A stretch of 64,000 nucleotides of DNA. Origin: Fictibacillus marinisediminis (GTDB lineage Bacteria; Bacillota; Bacilli; Bacillales; Fictibacillaceae). Below, piece after piece: positions 36,154 through 44,663 of this stretch. The position numbers were made by a program, and so were the translations under genes. Location: assembly GCF_023149135.1 (NCBI RefSeq), contig NZ_JAIWJX010000002.1, forward strand, positions 2,976,001 through 3,040,000, written 5' to 3'. The notes below the pieces were generated by a model. That model was given only the letters and a program-made list of their open reading frames with translations. It was not told where the DNA came from and ran no database searches. Position 1 is the first letter of the stretch. Each line of letters opens with the position of its first letter.

Positions 36154-36854
36154 AGCCCCGGATTTAAAATTGTGTCAGGTCTTCTTTCACCATAACCGTA
36201 TATTGGAGATGGTACCTGTGTCGGCCTAAAATTGCTTTTTGGCCGTTCCTCATATGCAGTTGGAATGCTTACTTCCTTATTGTTCTTGCTGCCCTTATCC
36301 CTGCTGCCAAACCCATAAATGGGTGAAGGAATCTCGGTTGGCCTAAACTGGCTTTTTGAAGAAGGATTGCTGTTTCGATTATCAGCCATATTCGGGCTTT
36401 CCTTTCCAATTCGCCCTTCCCTGCTGCCAAATCCGTAGATGGGCGAAGGGATCTCAGAAGGCTTGAATACTCTTGCCTTTTCTTCTTTGGATGCCGGTGC
36501 CTGCTTTTCCTTTTTGGGGATTTCTTTTTTTTGTTCTAACGCAGGTTGATAGGTCTCTTTCACATTCTTATAAGCTGGTGCCTTTGAATAGCTGGGTTTA
36601 TTCGCTCTGGCTGACCTGTATGTACCTAGATCTTCTTCATCTGATACGAGCGGAAAACGAAATTTCCCTTCTGATGGATAGCGGCTCACCATCCGAGGTG
36701 CAGAATTGTTTTGGCCGTTCTGAAAACGTCCAACCGTTCGCTGATTTGCAGATCCTGTTTTCTCTTGCTTATGTATTTCTGGATTTATTGATTCTTCTGT
36801 TTCAGAAGGTTCATCATCAAACATAAAATTCATCATCTTTTTAAACCACGACAT
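36105..36854 (-). CDS. sftA: SftA N-terminal part, separated by a frameshift
   Basis: 249 residues from the ATG at 36854 (SD AAGGTGAT). The start MSWFKKMMNFMF matches the SftA N-terminus that targets the division site, and a motif PxxIPSPIYGFG occurs three times (TEIPSPIYGFG and variants, about 142, 173 and 217), each preceded by a basic stretch, as in other SftA proteins. The frame ends at TGA (36105) while the rest of the protein is in the -1 frame. Adding one A to the A6 run near 36127 would join both into a protein of about 930 residues. Either a real mutation, a sequencing error or slippage; see findings. Confidence 0.85.
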   Translation of the reverse strand: MSWFKKMMNFMFDDEPSETEESINPEIHKQEKTGSANQRTVGRFQNGQNNSAPRMVSRYPSEGKFRFPLVSDEEDLGTYRSARANKPSYSKAPAYKNVKETYQPALEQKKEIPKKEKQAPASKEEKARVFKPSEIPSPIYGFGSREGRIGKESPNMADNRNSNPSSKSQFRPTEIPSPIYGFGSRDKGSKNNKEVSIPTAYEERPKSNFRPTQVPSPIYGYGERRPDTILNPGLWKLSEIQKKKFRIMN

Positions 36855-36947
36855 TGCCATCACCTTCTTTTTTTCTAGGTCTATCTTTTTATTGTAGCGG
36901 AATTTGTCACATTCTTTAAGAAAAAATTGCCAACAAATTCAAAAAAT

Positions 36948-36975
36948 ATAAAAACCACTAGATTTCTCTAGCGGT
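36948..36975 (-). terminator. possible terminator downstream of the ytpQ-ytpR remnant region
   Basis: AACC(G)CTAGA / TCTAG(T)GGTT stem, 4-base loop, then TTTTTATATTTTTT on minus. Confidence 0.6.
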
Positions 36976-37051
36976 TATGGATAAAGGCGAGCTTACCGGC
37001 CATTGAACAGCCAACCTAAACTGGAGGAAAAAAGCCGCCTAAAACTTCCTG

Positions 37052-37171
37052 TCATTCAGCAAGATTCGGGTAATTCTGCTTATCTTCAGCATACCTTATA
37101 ATAAATTTCGGTCCAAGACAAGCTTTTATGACTTTTTTATAGCCATTTTTACCAAGAATTTCTTTTGTTCC
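37052..37171 (-). pseudogene. ytpR: probable remnant of ytpR (tRNA-binding domain protein)
   Basis: Directly after the DUF1444 stop codon the same frame stays open for 39 codons to TGA. The translation, including EILGKNGYKKVIKACLGPKF then IIRYAEDKQNYPN, resembles the block before the tRNA-binding domain of YtpR proteins (pattern PKFVVGYV..KEKHPNADKL, recalled from the family). B. subtilis has ytpR exactly here, between ytpQ and sftA, and no intact ytpR is present in this window. There is no start codon or ribosome site, and the rest to about 36980 carries no recognisable coding. Assignment rests on a short match. Confidence 0.5.
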
Positions 37172-37984
37172 CTACTCTCCTTCTGTTTCATCGACAGGCT
37201 TGTTTTTTGCCAAGATGAAAACAGGTTCAAGTTCACCGTTCTCATAAAGGAAAGGCAGGGCGGTTACTGGCACTCGGCCGTTCATAAAGAACTGCATCGC
37301 CATCTGAGCCAAGATATCATACCCCTGGTTATTCCGGATATCTGCCAAGATGAGGACGTCCTGATGCGGAACGGCAGCAGCAAGAGTACCTGACACTTCC
37401 TTTTCCATTCGGTCAAGCAACGCTGAGTTGAGAATTCTGCTCGCGTCATATCCATCATTATGATTGATAAAGTAGAAGGTGTTGCCCGCAACCTCATCTC
37501 TCTTCATCTCTGTATCCAGGGAACGAACATTAAAACGGGCGATCTCCATTAACTGTTCTCTGCTGAAGTTTAAATCCTGGAGCATTTTTTCACTGATAAG
37601 CCGGTACGTGTTCCCAAGATCCAGAGCATAAAAGACGGATGTTTCAGCTGTATGCTCCTCATGGATTAAAGAGTCTCCTTCCGGCGATTCTGTCGGAAAA
37701 GAAGTTGACCGGATGACAGGAAAGATATTCCTTTCCTTTTTGGTTTCATTAGATGCCTCGATGGCATGGAGAGCTTCTTCCACATGATAAACAAGCTCAT
37801 CCAAAAAGGCGTCCTTTTTATTTTGCCATTCCACAGTCAGCCCAGGAAGAGAAAGGGTAATTCCCTTCTGATGCTCTTTATGTTCTATTCTAAGCTGTTC
37901 ATTTTCACGGTCATACGACAATTGCCATTCAGGCCGGTTCAGCCTTTCTTCAAGCACCTTTTTCAGTTTAAGGCTTGTACTCAT
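37172..37984 (-). CDS. ytpQ: DUF1444 family protein (YtpQ)
   Basis: 270 residues, cytosolic, of the DUF1444 family, found throughout Bacillaceae at this position. No catalytic motif is known. Seen are a basic N-terminal helix (LKLKKVLEERLNRPEW), a mixed alpha/beta middle, and a C-terminal segment FLYENGELEPVFILAKNKP. The ATG follows GGAGGG. Function is unknown. Confidence 0.85.
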   Translation of the reverse strand: MSTSLKLKKVLEERLNRPEWQLSYDRENEQLRIEHKEHQKGITLSLPGLTVEWQNKKDAFLDELVYHVEEALHAIEASNETKKERNIFPVIRSTSFPTESPEGDSLIHEEHTAETSVFYALDLGNTYRLISEKMLQDLNFSREQLMEIARFNVRSLDTEMKRDEVAGNTFYFINHNDGYDASRILNSALLDRMEKEVSGTLAAAVPHQDVLILADIRNNQGYDILAQMAMQFFMNGRVPVTALPFLYENGELEPVFILAKNKPVDETEGE

Positions 37985-38009
37985 GTTATCCCTCCAGTTA
38001 TGAAAGCAT

Positions 38010-38036
38010 AAAAAACCTCCTGAACGGAGGTTTTTT
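38010..38036. terminator. terminator between queF and ytpQ
   Basis: AAAAAACCTCC / GGAGGTTTTTT, 5-base loop, symmetric A6 and T6. It serves queF on minus. Confidence 0.85.
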
Positions 38037-38099
38037 GAAGTAAATTCGTTGATGTGATGTCCAGCGCAAGTTCTTAATCAGGAAACTGCGCTTTTCACA

Positions 38100-38516
38100 T
38101 TAGTCTTGTTTATATTCTACAACAACTTCAGTGCCTAATCCTCCGCGTGCATTCCATGTCGCGACAATTTTAAGGTACTTTGGTTTAAGAAGGTCAACTA
38201 GGTCTTCCTTCATTTTGTTTGTTGCATGCTCCTGATAGATCCCTACGTTTCTGTAAGAAGTCAGATAGTATTTTAATGATTTCATCTCTACTAAATCTTC
38301 GTTCGGGATATAGCTGATGATGATGTCCGCAAAGTCAGGAAGGCCGGACCATGGACAAACAGAGGTAAACTCTGTTGTTGGAATGGTAACCAGTGTATCC
38401 TTGCCAGCATACTCGTAAGGAATGGTTTCTAAAATATCGACCAAAATGACGCTTTCATCTTCTATATCAAAACGAATGCCTTCATATTTCTTATGATTTA
38501 CTTCTACCTTTGCCAT
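38100..38516 (-). CDS. queF: NADPH-dependent 7-cyano-7-deazaguanine reductase QueF, short form
   Basis: Reduces preQ0 nitrile to preQ1 amine in queuosine synthesis. 138 residues of the single-domain tunnelling-fold QueF type. The catalytic Cys54 is in TEFTSVCPWSG, Asp61 in LPDFADI, and the NADPH motif is EMKSLKYYL (about 78-86). It lacks the roughly 25 C-terminal residues of B. subtilis QueF and its N-terminus differs, but core catalytic residues are kept. No preQ1 aptamer is visible upstream; the queDEC genes 6 kb away have one. The ATG follows GAGAGGG. Confidence 0.9.
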   Translation of the reverse strand: MAKVEVNHKKYEGIRFDIEDESVILVDILETIPYEYAGKDTLVTIPTTEFTSVCPWSGLPDFADIIISYIPNEDLVEMKSLKYYLTSYRNVGIYQEHATNKMKEDLVDLLKPKYLKIVATWNARGGLGTEVVVEYKQD

Positions 38517-38585
38517 TATTAAACGCCCTCTCTAAATGTAATTCCCGACGTATAAACGTACTGTTACGATTTTAACATATTTCTC

Positions 38586-38915
38586 TTATTCGTTGGCGTT
38601 TACAGGCAAATTATTTATAAATGCAGTGATTTGCTCTTTTGTTTTGCGCTCCTTGTCTACATACCTGCCGATTTCTTTTCCTTCATGGAAAGCGACAAAG
38701 CTTGGGATGCCGAAAATATCAAATTCCTGGCAAAGTTCGATATGCTGGTCACGGTCAACAAAGACAAATGTATATTGACTGAATTCCTGTTCGAGATCAG
38801 GAAGAAATGGTTTAATAAACACGCAATCCGGACACCAGCCTGCAGAGAAAACAGCAATAACGGTTCCCTGCTTCGTCAATTCTTTAAATTCTCCGAATGA
38901 TTCAAGCGTTCTCAT
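38586..38915 (-). CDS. ytpP: thioredoxin-like protein YtpP
   Basis: Cytosolic thioredoxin-fold protein, 109 residues, with a CxxC active site WCPDC at residues 27-31 (CPDC rather than the CGPC of thioredoxin) and the cis-proline region IFGIPSF near 69. It is probably a thiol-disulfide exchange protein with its own partners. It lies 15 bases downstream of the EIIC-like gene on the same strand, with a ribosome site GAGGAGAG before the ATG. Confidence 0.88.
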   Translation of the reverse strand: MRTLESFGEFKELTKQGTVIAVFSAGWCPDCVFIKPFLPDLEQEFSQYTFVFVDRDQHIELCQEFDIFGIPSFVAFHEGKEIGRYVDKERKTKEQITAFINNLPVNANE

Positions 38916-38930
38916 GAAAAATCTCTCCTC

Positions 38931-39938
38931 TTACTGGTTTATTTTCATATCTCCTGGCTTAATGTATCCTTTTTTCCTCATCCATTCTGAAATTACCAGA
39001 CTGATCAGTATTGGTCCAGCAATATGCAGCAGAAGAATGTATAGGATTACGTGCAAACTGAACCCCATGGTCCGAAGCGTCATGATCTGTCCAACGAGCC
39101 CGCTGGTCCCCATCCCCGCTCCTGCTGGAATGTTGACCATATGAAATACCAGCGTACCGATTGGGGCCAGTATACTTCCTGCCAGGGTTGGGGGAATTAA
39201 TATTTTCGGATTGCGGACAACATTCGGAAACTGCAGCTTCGAAGTTCCAATTCCTTGTGTGATCCATCCTCCAAACCCATTGTCTCTGTAACTGATGGTG
39301 GCGAACCCGATCATCTGTGCTGCACATCCGATGGTAGCCGCTCCCGCAGCCACGCCCTCTAATCCAAGCATGATAGCAATTGCCGCACTCGAGACCGGGC
39401 CAGTAAGAGCCAAACCGAGCAGTACCGCCACCAGGATGCTCATGATCAGCGGCCGCTGTTCGGTTGCCCACATGACTAGGTGCCCGAACGCTTTCATGAA
39501 CTGTTCGATGCCCGGCCCTGCAAAATAGGCCACTGAATAACCGGCCAAAATGGTCACTGCCGGAGTAATGAGGATGTCCACTTTTGTTTCCTTGGACACC
39601 AGTTTCCCGGCTTCAACCGCGACTAATGTTGCAGCAAAACAGCCGGCTACACTTCCAAGCTCGGCTCCTGCAGAACCTGCCACGACTGAAGCAAACAGGA
39701 CGAGGGGCGGAGCTTCTAGCCCATATGCGACAGCTGCGCCAATTGCCGGACCAAGCAGCGTCATGGCAAGACTGCCCATTTTTATAAAGAAAGGCCAGTG
39801 TGCCTGCTCTCCGATTGTTTTTAAGATCAAGCCGATCACCAGTGACGACATCAAACCAAGGGCAAAGTAACTGAAGCCGGTTATAAAGTAAACTTTTGGT
39901 GAAAGGGAAACCCCTTTTCTTTTCATGAAATGACGCAC
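38931..39938 (-). CDS. EIIC-like membrane protein (PTS_EIIC_2 family)
   Basis: Polytopic membrane protein of 335 residues with about 9-10 hydrophobic segments and glycine/alanine-rich loops (GLEAPPLVLFASVVAGSAGA, GTSGLVGQ). It belongs to the family annotated as PTS transporter subunit IIC without fused IIA or IIB domains, so whether it transports sugar through a phosphotransferase is unknown. The GTG start at 39938 follows AGAGGAGAA at good spacing and precedes an in-frame ATG; upstream in-frame ATGs lack a ribosome site. A sigma-A promoter with an operator-like inverted repeat lies upstream. Confidence 0.8.
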   Translation of the reverse strand: MRHFMKRKGVSLSPKVYFITGFSYFALGLMSSLVIGLILKTIGEQAHWPFFIKMGSLAMTLLGPAIGAAVAYGLEAPPLVLFASVVAGSAGAELGSVAGCFAATLVAVEAGKLVSKETKVDILITPAVTILAGYSVAYFAGPGIEQFMKAFGHLVMWATEQRPLIMSILVAVLLGLALTGPVSSAAIAIMLGLEGVAAGAATIGCAAQMIGFATISYRDNGFGGWITQGIGTSKLQFPNVVRNPKILIPPTLAGSILAPIGTLVFHMVNIPAGAGMGTSGLVGQIMTLRTMGFSLHVILYILLLHIAGPILISLVISEWMRKKGYIKPGDMKINQ

Positions 39939-39996
39939 ATTTATTCTCCTCTTTTTTCTTAAATGGTTGATGAAAAAGTTCAAACACAACTCATTT

Positions 39997-40024
39997 ATTA
40001 TACAAGAGTAATAACATCTGTAAA
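39997..40024 (-). promoter_or_regulatory. sigma-A promoter of the EIIC-like gene
   Basis: On minus TTTACA (plus 40019-40024), 16 bases, TATAAT (plus 39997-40002), 59 bases from the GTG start. Confidence 0.65.
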
Positions 40025-40032
40025 GACAGATG
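40015..40032. promoter_or_regulatory. operator-like inverted repeat over the -35 of the EIIC-like gene
   Basis: Perfect 7-base arms CATCTGT / ACAGATG with 4 bases between, covering the -35 box. The arrangement suits a repressor; the protein is unknown. Confidence 0.45.
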
Positions 40033-40073
40033 GGATTTTGTCGAAAAATTCACATTACAGACCAATAGCTTAA

Positions 40074-40100
40074 TAAACAAAATTAAAAAGATTCCGATAG
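40074..40100 (+). promoter_or_regulatory. sigma-D type promoter of the chemoreceptor gene
   Basis: TAAA, 15-base spacer, TCCGATAG; the sigma-D consensus is TAAA-N15-GCCGATAT. The box is 24 bases before the ATG, and the product is a chemoreceptor, the expected regulon. Confidence 0.75.
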
Positions 40101-40123
40101 TAAGGATATAAAGGGGGAACACA

Positions 40124-42271
40124 ATGAACATGTCTATACGTAACAGGGTAAGAACCATGCTATTTATGAGCTTGATCGGATTGCTGATTATGATTGGATT
40201 CACGGCATGTTATGTCTGGTTAAGCGGGAAAATGGATCATGAAAAGGAACAATTGCAGCAAAATAGCAATCATAGCAAAGAAATATACAGTGAACTAACA
40301 ACCATCCGCAAAAAAGAACAAGATTATTTACGGCTGCCTTCCACAGAAAAAGCAAACGACATCAACTCTTCTGTTCTTACATTGCAAAAGAAAGTAGAAA
40401 ATTATTCAAAGAAAGCAAATAATGCTTCCATAAAGAAAGAATATAAAAATATCGCAAAAAAAATTGATCAATATGGTACATCCTTTGACTCTACTTCTTC
40501 CATGGCTGCTCAGATCAGCGGGCTGAAAGATTTGATGGCTGAAACGTCTTCAACCTTTGAGAAGAAAGTTTCCGGTATGAAGGACCTTGAACTATATAAT
40601 CAGTTTCTCATTATGAACAAATACGAAAAAGAATTTTATTTGTCCTTAAACGAAGAGAATGTAGCAAAATTCCAGGAATCTGCTGGCATGTTTGAAAAAG
40701 AGCTTGATAAATCCTCTCTTCCGGAAGATGAATTATCCGATTTCAAAACAAAACTGTTAAAATACACATCCTCGGCTGGTAATATCCAAACGACATCTAA
40801 GCAGATCAAAGAAATGACAAGTGAATTTGAATCGATTGCAGCCAATGTTGAGACTTCCATCATGAAAATCGAGAAATCCAATGATCAGAAGCGAGCAGAG
40901 CTGACAGACAAACAATCCGGATTAAAATCATTGCTCACCTGGCTCTTGATCGGTATCTCTGCAATCGTTATTGCAGGCATGACTGTTGCTGGAATCTGGC
41001 TGACCCGTTCTATCGCCCGCTCCATTTCATTATTAAAAGAAGGAGCAACAGTCATCGGCAACGGAAATCTAGATTACCGGGTACAAACGGCCTCCAATGA
41101 TGAGATGGGTGAGCTTGCTGAGACCTTTAACGCCATGGCAGAAAAAATGCAGCGGTCCATGAGTGAAGTGCAGCGTGCTTCTGAACAGCTGGCTGCATCC
41201 TCCCAGCACCTTGCCGCGATATCGGAAGAAACGACCGCACAGACAGAGGAAGTTTCAGACGCAGTACAGCAAGTATCCATCGGTGCACAAAGCCAGGCGG
41301 ATCATTTGCATGAAAGCACTCTGCTATTGACGGAAGTCACAGATGCCATCCAAGAAACTGCCTCCATCAGTGAACAGATCGCAATAGATACCCTTCAGGC
41401 GGAAGAGGACGGTAAGTCTGGAATGGAGACGGTTCAGCAGCTCAATATACACTCTGAAAAATTCATTTCGCTCGCGAATGATCTTATTTCTGAAATACAA
41501 GATGCCAATGCACAGTCCAAACAGATCCATTCCATCGTACATACTATCCAAGAAATCGCGAGAAGCACTGATCTGCTTGCTTTAAATGCTGCCATCGAAT
41601 CCGCGAGAGCCGGCGAGGCTGGCAGAGGCTTTTCCGTTGTAGCGGCTGAAGTCCGAAAGCTGGCTGAACGCTCCAAAAATGAAGCACAGCAGATTCAGCA
41701 GCTTGTTAAACTGATGGGAGGCCAGATGGATAATCTTGCACAGGAAACAGCAAGATTTGAGGACTACCGTAATGAGCAGCTTCAGTCTGTTTCCATGACC
41801 AAGCAGGCCTTTGAGTCCATCGTAACCAATGTTGCTGCGATTCACGGAAAGATCAGCCAGATCCAGACGTCGATCCGGCATGTTGGTGAAGCGAATATCG
41901 GCCTTTCTGAAAAACTTCATGAAGTCAGTGCCATCTCACAAGAATCAGTGGCTACAAGTGAACAAGTCAGTGAATCAAGTATCCACCAGAAACAGGCGAT
42001 CAATGAAGTGAACTATGCTGCAAACGAACTACAGGAAATTGCGCTTAATTTGCAGAATGAAGTTCAGCAGTTCCATCTTGGAGAATCAGCTAATCATGAT
42101 ATCGAAGAGCAAACGGTCCTTGAAGCTGTAGAAGAAGCGTTCCTTGAAGCGGCTCCTGCTCAGCATGAGGAGGAAGTTTCCTATGATGAGAGTGAAGAAG
42201 AGTTGAATCACGGTGATCAGATATCTTTGAATCCTCCCCTTAACAATGAGGACGATGAAGAAGTAAAATAG
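40124..42271 (+). CDS. methyl-accepting chemotaxis protein
   Basis: Transmembrane chemoreceptor of 715 residues signalling through CheA/CheW. Membrane segment 1 is at about 12-34, an extracellular all-helical sensor at about 35-265 (Lys/Ser-rich, like 4-helix bundle sensors), membrane segment 2 at about 268-292, a HAMP domain to about 345, and the MCP signalling domain with the conserved hairpin tip [20 protein letters not shown] followed by [16 protein letters not shown] 40-residue acidic tail ends the protein. The ATG follows AAGGGGGA. The ligand is not predictable. A sigma-D type promoter precedes it. Confidence 0.93.
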   Translation: MNMSIRNRVRTMLFMSLIGLLIMIGFTACYVWLSGKMDHEKEQLQQNSNHSKEIYSELTTIRKKEQDYLRLPSTEKANDINSSVLTLQKKVENYSKKANNASIKKEYKNIAKKIDQYGTSFDSTSSMAAQISGLKDLMAETSSTFEKKVSGMKDLELYNQFLIMNKYEKEFYLSLNEENVAKFQESAGMFEKELDKSSLPEDELSDFKTKLLKYTSSAGNIQTTSKQIKEMTSEFESIAANVETSIMKIEKSNDQKRAELTDKQSGLKSLLTWLLIGISAIVIAGMTVAGIWLTRSIARSISLLKEGATVIGNGNLDYRVQTASNDEMGELAETFNAMAEKMQRSMSEVQRASEQLAASSQHLAAISEETTAQTEEVSDAVQQVSIGAQSQADHLHESTLLLTEVTDAIQETASISEQIAIDTLQAEEDGKSGMETVQQLNIHSEKFISLANDLISEIQDANAQSKQIHSIVHTIQEIARSTDLLALNAAIESARAGEAGRGFSVVAAEVRKLAERSKNEAQQIQQLVKLMGGQMDNLAQETARFEDYRNEQLQSVSMTKQAFESIVTNVAAIHGKISQIQTSIRHVGEANIGLSEKLHEVSAISQESVATSEQVSESSIHQKQAINEVNYAANELQEIALNLQNEVQQFHLGESANHDIEEQTVLEAVEEAFLEAAPAQHEEEVSYDESEEELNHGDQISLNPPLNNEDDEEVK

Positions 42272-42276
42272 AAAAG

Positions 42277-42306
42277 AAAAAAGCTCCCGAAAAAGGGAGC
42301 TTTTTT
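42277..42306. terminator. bidirectional terminator, MCP / DUF84 gene
   Basis: AAAAAAGCTCCC / GGGAGCTTTTTT, 6-base loop, symmetric tracts, between convergent stops. Confidence 0.92.
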
Positions 42307-42309
42307 CTG

Positions 42310-42810
42310 CTATCTTTTTTGATAATACTTGTATTGCCCGTAGAGCATCTTGACAATATGTTCAAACATCTCGTCTCTCGAAAGCAGGCCATTCGTAAAA
42401 ATTCCGATGGCACCCGCTTTTTTTCGAATGTCTTTATCTGATGTGAAGCTGGCCATCACATCACCTAGTTCATGGCCTTTTCTGATTGGTTCAGCGATCT
42501 CCTCCGGCAGCGGAATCTTTGCACCGCTTGCCACGAGAACGTTCCCTTCCCTGTCAGACAAAGCTCCCCAGTTGCATAAATAGAGTGTTCCCTCAGTCTC
42601 TGAAACTCCGCCTTCTAAGCCGAATCCAAGCTCTGCACCATTTTTAACACAAGCCTTTGCCCGGTTAACGGCTCCAAGCCTTGTCTCCTCGTCAGATAAA
42701 GGCTGGGGAGATACGCCAGAAGGCACATCCATCGATTGAACAGGCTCGTTCACTACATGTTCAACCGCTTTTATTTTTGCGGGATTTGTTGAACCTACTG
42801 CAAACTTCAT
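42310..42810 (-). CDS. DUF84 (YjjX-like) inosine/xanthosine triphosphatase
   Basis: House-cleaning pyrophosphatase predicted to hydrolyse ITP and XTP, 166 residues. VGSTNPAKIKAV at residues 5-16, FGLEGGVSE (about 63-71) and LYLCNWGALSD are typical of the NTPase family called DUF84 or YjjX. The ATG follows AAGGGTGAT. It is 20 bases downstream of the M42 aminopeptidase gene on the same strand, likely cotranscribed. Confidence 0.85.
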   Translation of the reverse strand: MKFAVGSTNPAKIKAVEHVVNEPVQSMDVPSGVSPQPLSDEETRLGAVNRAKACVKNGAELGFGLEGGVSETEGTLYLCNWGALSDREGNVLVASGAKIPLPEEIAEPIRKGHELGDVMASFTSDKDIRKKAGAIGIFTNGLLSRDEMFEHIVKMLYGQYKYYQKR

Positions 42811-42830
42811 AACATCACCCTTGTTTGCTG

Positions 42831-43895
42831 TTAATCGTTCAATATACTGTTCAATGTTGTTTGATCTGTGCTCTTTACGAGCTTGATCAGCAGTTCTTTT
42901 GCTGCGGCATAATCATCAATATGGACGATGGATCCGTGCGTATGAATATAACGTGAACAAATACCTACTACCGCTGAAGGAACTCCTTTTCCTGAAAGGT
43001 GGACACTTCCTGCGTCCGTTCCACCTGGCGAAACAAAGTATTGATAAGGAATTTTGTTGGTTTCAGCCGTATCTAAAATAAAGTCTCGAAGCCCTTTATG
43101 CGTGATCATCGTACGATCTAGGATACGAAGCAAAGTCCCTTTTCCCAAATGGCCAAACTCGTTTTCATTGCCTGTCATGTCGTTGGCCGGACTTGCATCC
43201 AGTGCATAGAAAATATCAGGCTCAATCAGATTGGCGGCTGTTTTCGAGCCCCTGAGACCAGCTTCTTCCTGGACTGTAGCTCCTGAATAGAGCTGATTCG
43301 GCAGTTTCGTATCCTTTACTTCTTTTAGAAGTTCGATCGCCAGGCCTACGCCATAACGGTTATCCCATGCTTTAGCAAGAATCTTATTGGGATTGGCCAT
43401 CGGGGTGAAAGGACAGATCGGCACAACCTGCTGTCCTGGACGGATGCCGATTTTCTCAGCATCTTGCTTGTTGTCTGCACCGATATCAATATACATGTGT
43501 TTGATATCCATTGGCTTCTTCCGCTGCTCCTCAAGAAGCAGATGAGGTGGTACCGAACCAATCACACCAACGACAGGACCCTGATCCGTGATGATCTGAA
43601 CCCTTTGTGCGAGCAGGACCTGGCTCCACCAGCCGCCAAGCGTTTCAAAATGGATCATACCAGTTTTTGTAATTCTTGTTACCATAAAGCCGACTTCATC
43701 CATATGGCCGGCGACCATTACTCTTGGCCCTTCGCCATGCTTCACACCAAAGATGCTGCCAAGTCCGTCTTGAATAATCTCATCTGACAGCGGTTCAATT
43801 TCTCTTCTGACAAACTTCCGGACTTCATGCTCAAATCCCGGAGCGCCAGGAAGCTCTGTTAATGTTCTAAACAACTCCAGCGTTTCAGTATTCAT
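42831..43895 (-). CDS. ytoP: M42 family glutamyl aminopeptidase (YtoP)
   Basis: Co-catalytic zinc aminopeptidase of 354 residues forming large tetrahedral complexes in the family. Ligands and catalytic residues in order: AGHMDEVGF (His, about 62), KAWDNR (Asp, about 178), VQEEAGLRG (Glu-Glu, about 210), YALDASP (Asp, about 233), and IHTHGS (His, about 318). The ATG follows GAAAGGAGA. Position between que genes and the DUF84 gene resembles B. subtilis ytoP order apart from the inserted que genes. Confidence 0.92.
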   Translation of the reverse strand: MNTETLELFRTLTELPGAPGFEHEVRKFVRREIEPLSDEIIQDGLGSIFGVKHGEGPRVMVAGHMDEVGFMVTRITKTGMIHFETLGGWWSQVLLAQRVQIITDQGPVVGVIGSVPPHLLLEEQRKKPMDIKHMYIDIGADNKQDAEKIGIRPGQQVVPICPFTPMANPNKILAKAWDNRYGVGLAIELLKEVKDTKLPNQLYSGATVQEEAGLRGSKTAANLIEPDIFYALDASPANDMTGNENEFGHLGKGTLLRILDRTMITHKGLRDFILDTAETNKIPYQYFVSPGGTDAGSVHLSGKGVPSAVVGICSRYIHTHGSIVHIDDYAAAKELLIKLVKSTDQTTLNSILND

Positions 43896-43992
43896 TGTTT
43901 CTCCTTTCGGAAAGCTAGTATATGTATATCCCTATTGTAACGCTGGAAACAATAATTTTCCAATGCAGCAATAGGGCGGTTGTACCTATAAT

Positions 43993-44662
43993 TATTTATA
44001 AGGAATCGGATCAGCGGCGCCTGCTTCTTCAAATCCTTTTAAACGCAGCTGGCAGCTGTCACATTCTCCGCACGCCTCTTCTTCTCCGTTATAACAAGAG
44101 GTCGTCAGACGGTACGGGACTTCCAGTTCAAGACCCTTTTCGATGGTCTCTTTTTTGTTAAATGCATAAGAGGTGCGCAGATTGAAATCTTGTCACCAGT
44201 TGTTCCTGCTTTTGTTGCCAGGTTGATGGTTTCATTCATGCTTTTAATGAATTCAGGACGGCAATCCGGGTATCCGCTGTAATCAACTGCTGACACACCG
44301 ATATAAACAGCTTCAGCACCAATCACTTCCGCATAAGCACTCGCCAGTGAAAGAAAAATCATATTTCGGGCCGGGACATACGTTGATGGAATTTCTTCCT
44401 TGTCGTCTTTTTCAGTCGGCACATCAATCGAGGAATCTGTCAATGCACTGCCGCCGATCTGATTCAGAAACGCGATGTCCACAATACGGTGTTCATTCAC
44501 GTTATAATGTTGGGCTACCTTTTTGGCCTGAAGCACCTCACGGCTATGCCTCTGACCATAATGGAAGGTTAGCGGATAAAGCTCATACCCTTCATTTGCC
44601 GCAATTCCCATACAAGTTGTGCTGTCCAATCCACCGCTTAATACAATAACCGCTTTTTTCAT
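43993..44662 (-). pseudogene. queC: queC, 7-cyano-7-deazaguanine synthase, interrupted by a frameshift
   Basis: ATP-dependent enzyme making preQ0 from 7-carboxy-7-deazaguanine. Starting at ATG 44662 ([19 protein letters not shown]-loop SGGLDST), the frame runs well to residue 171 (APLMHLTKK), then shifts at the T6 run (plus 44151-44156; A6 on minus) and stops at 44105. The missing C-terminus is present in the -1 frame, [15 protein letters not shown] and on through [16 protein letters not shown] with all four zinc cysteines, ending DPIPYK at 43993. One added A restores about 223 residues. It starts 1 base after the queE stop. If the sequence is right, the ORF product lacks the zinc site and should be inactive. 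Confidence 0.9.
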
Positions 44663-44663
44663 C

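Noticed and set aside
38517..38585. A preQ1 riboswitch upstream of queF
   Set aside because: There is no stem with the A-rich tail and CTA strand; the purine run there is only the ribosome site.
39613..39987. Long antisense frame opposite the EIIC-like gene
   Set aside because: Cys/Arg-rich composition and no ribosome site; it is the shadow of a hydrophobic coding region.
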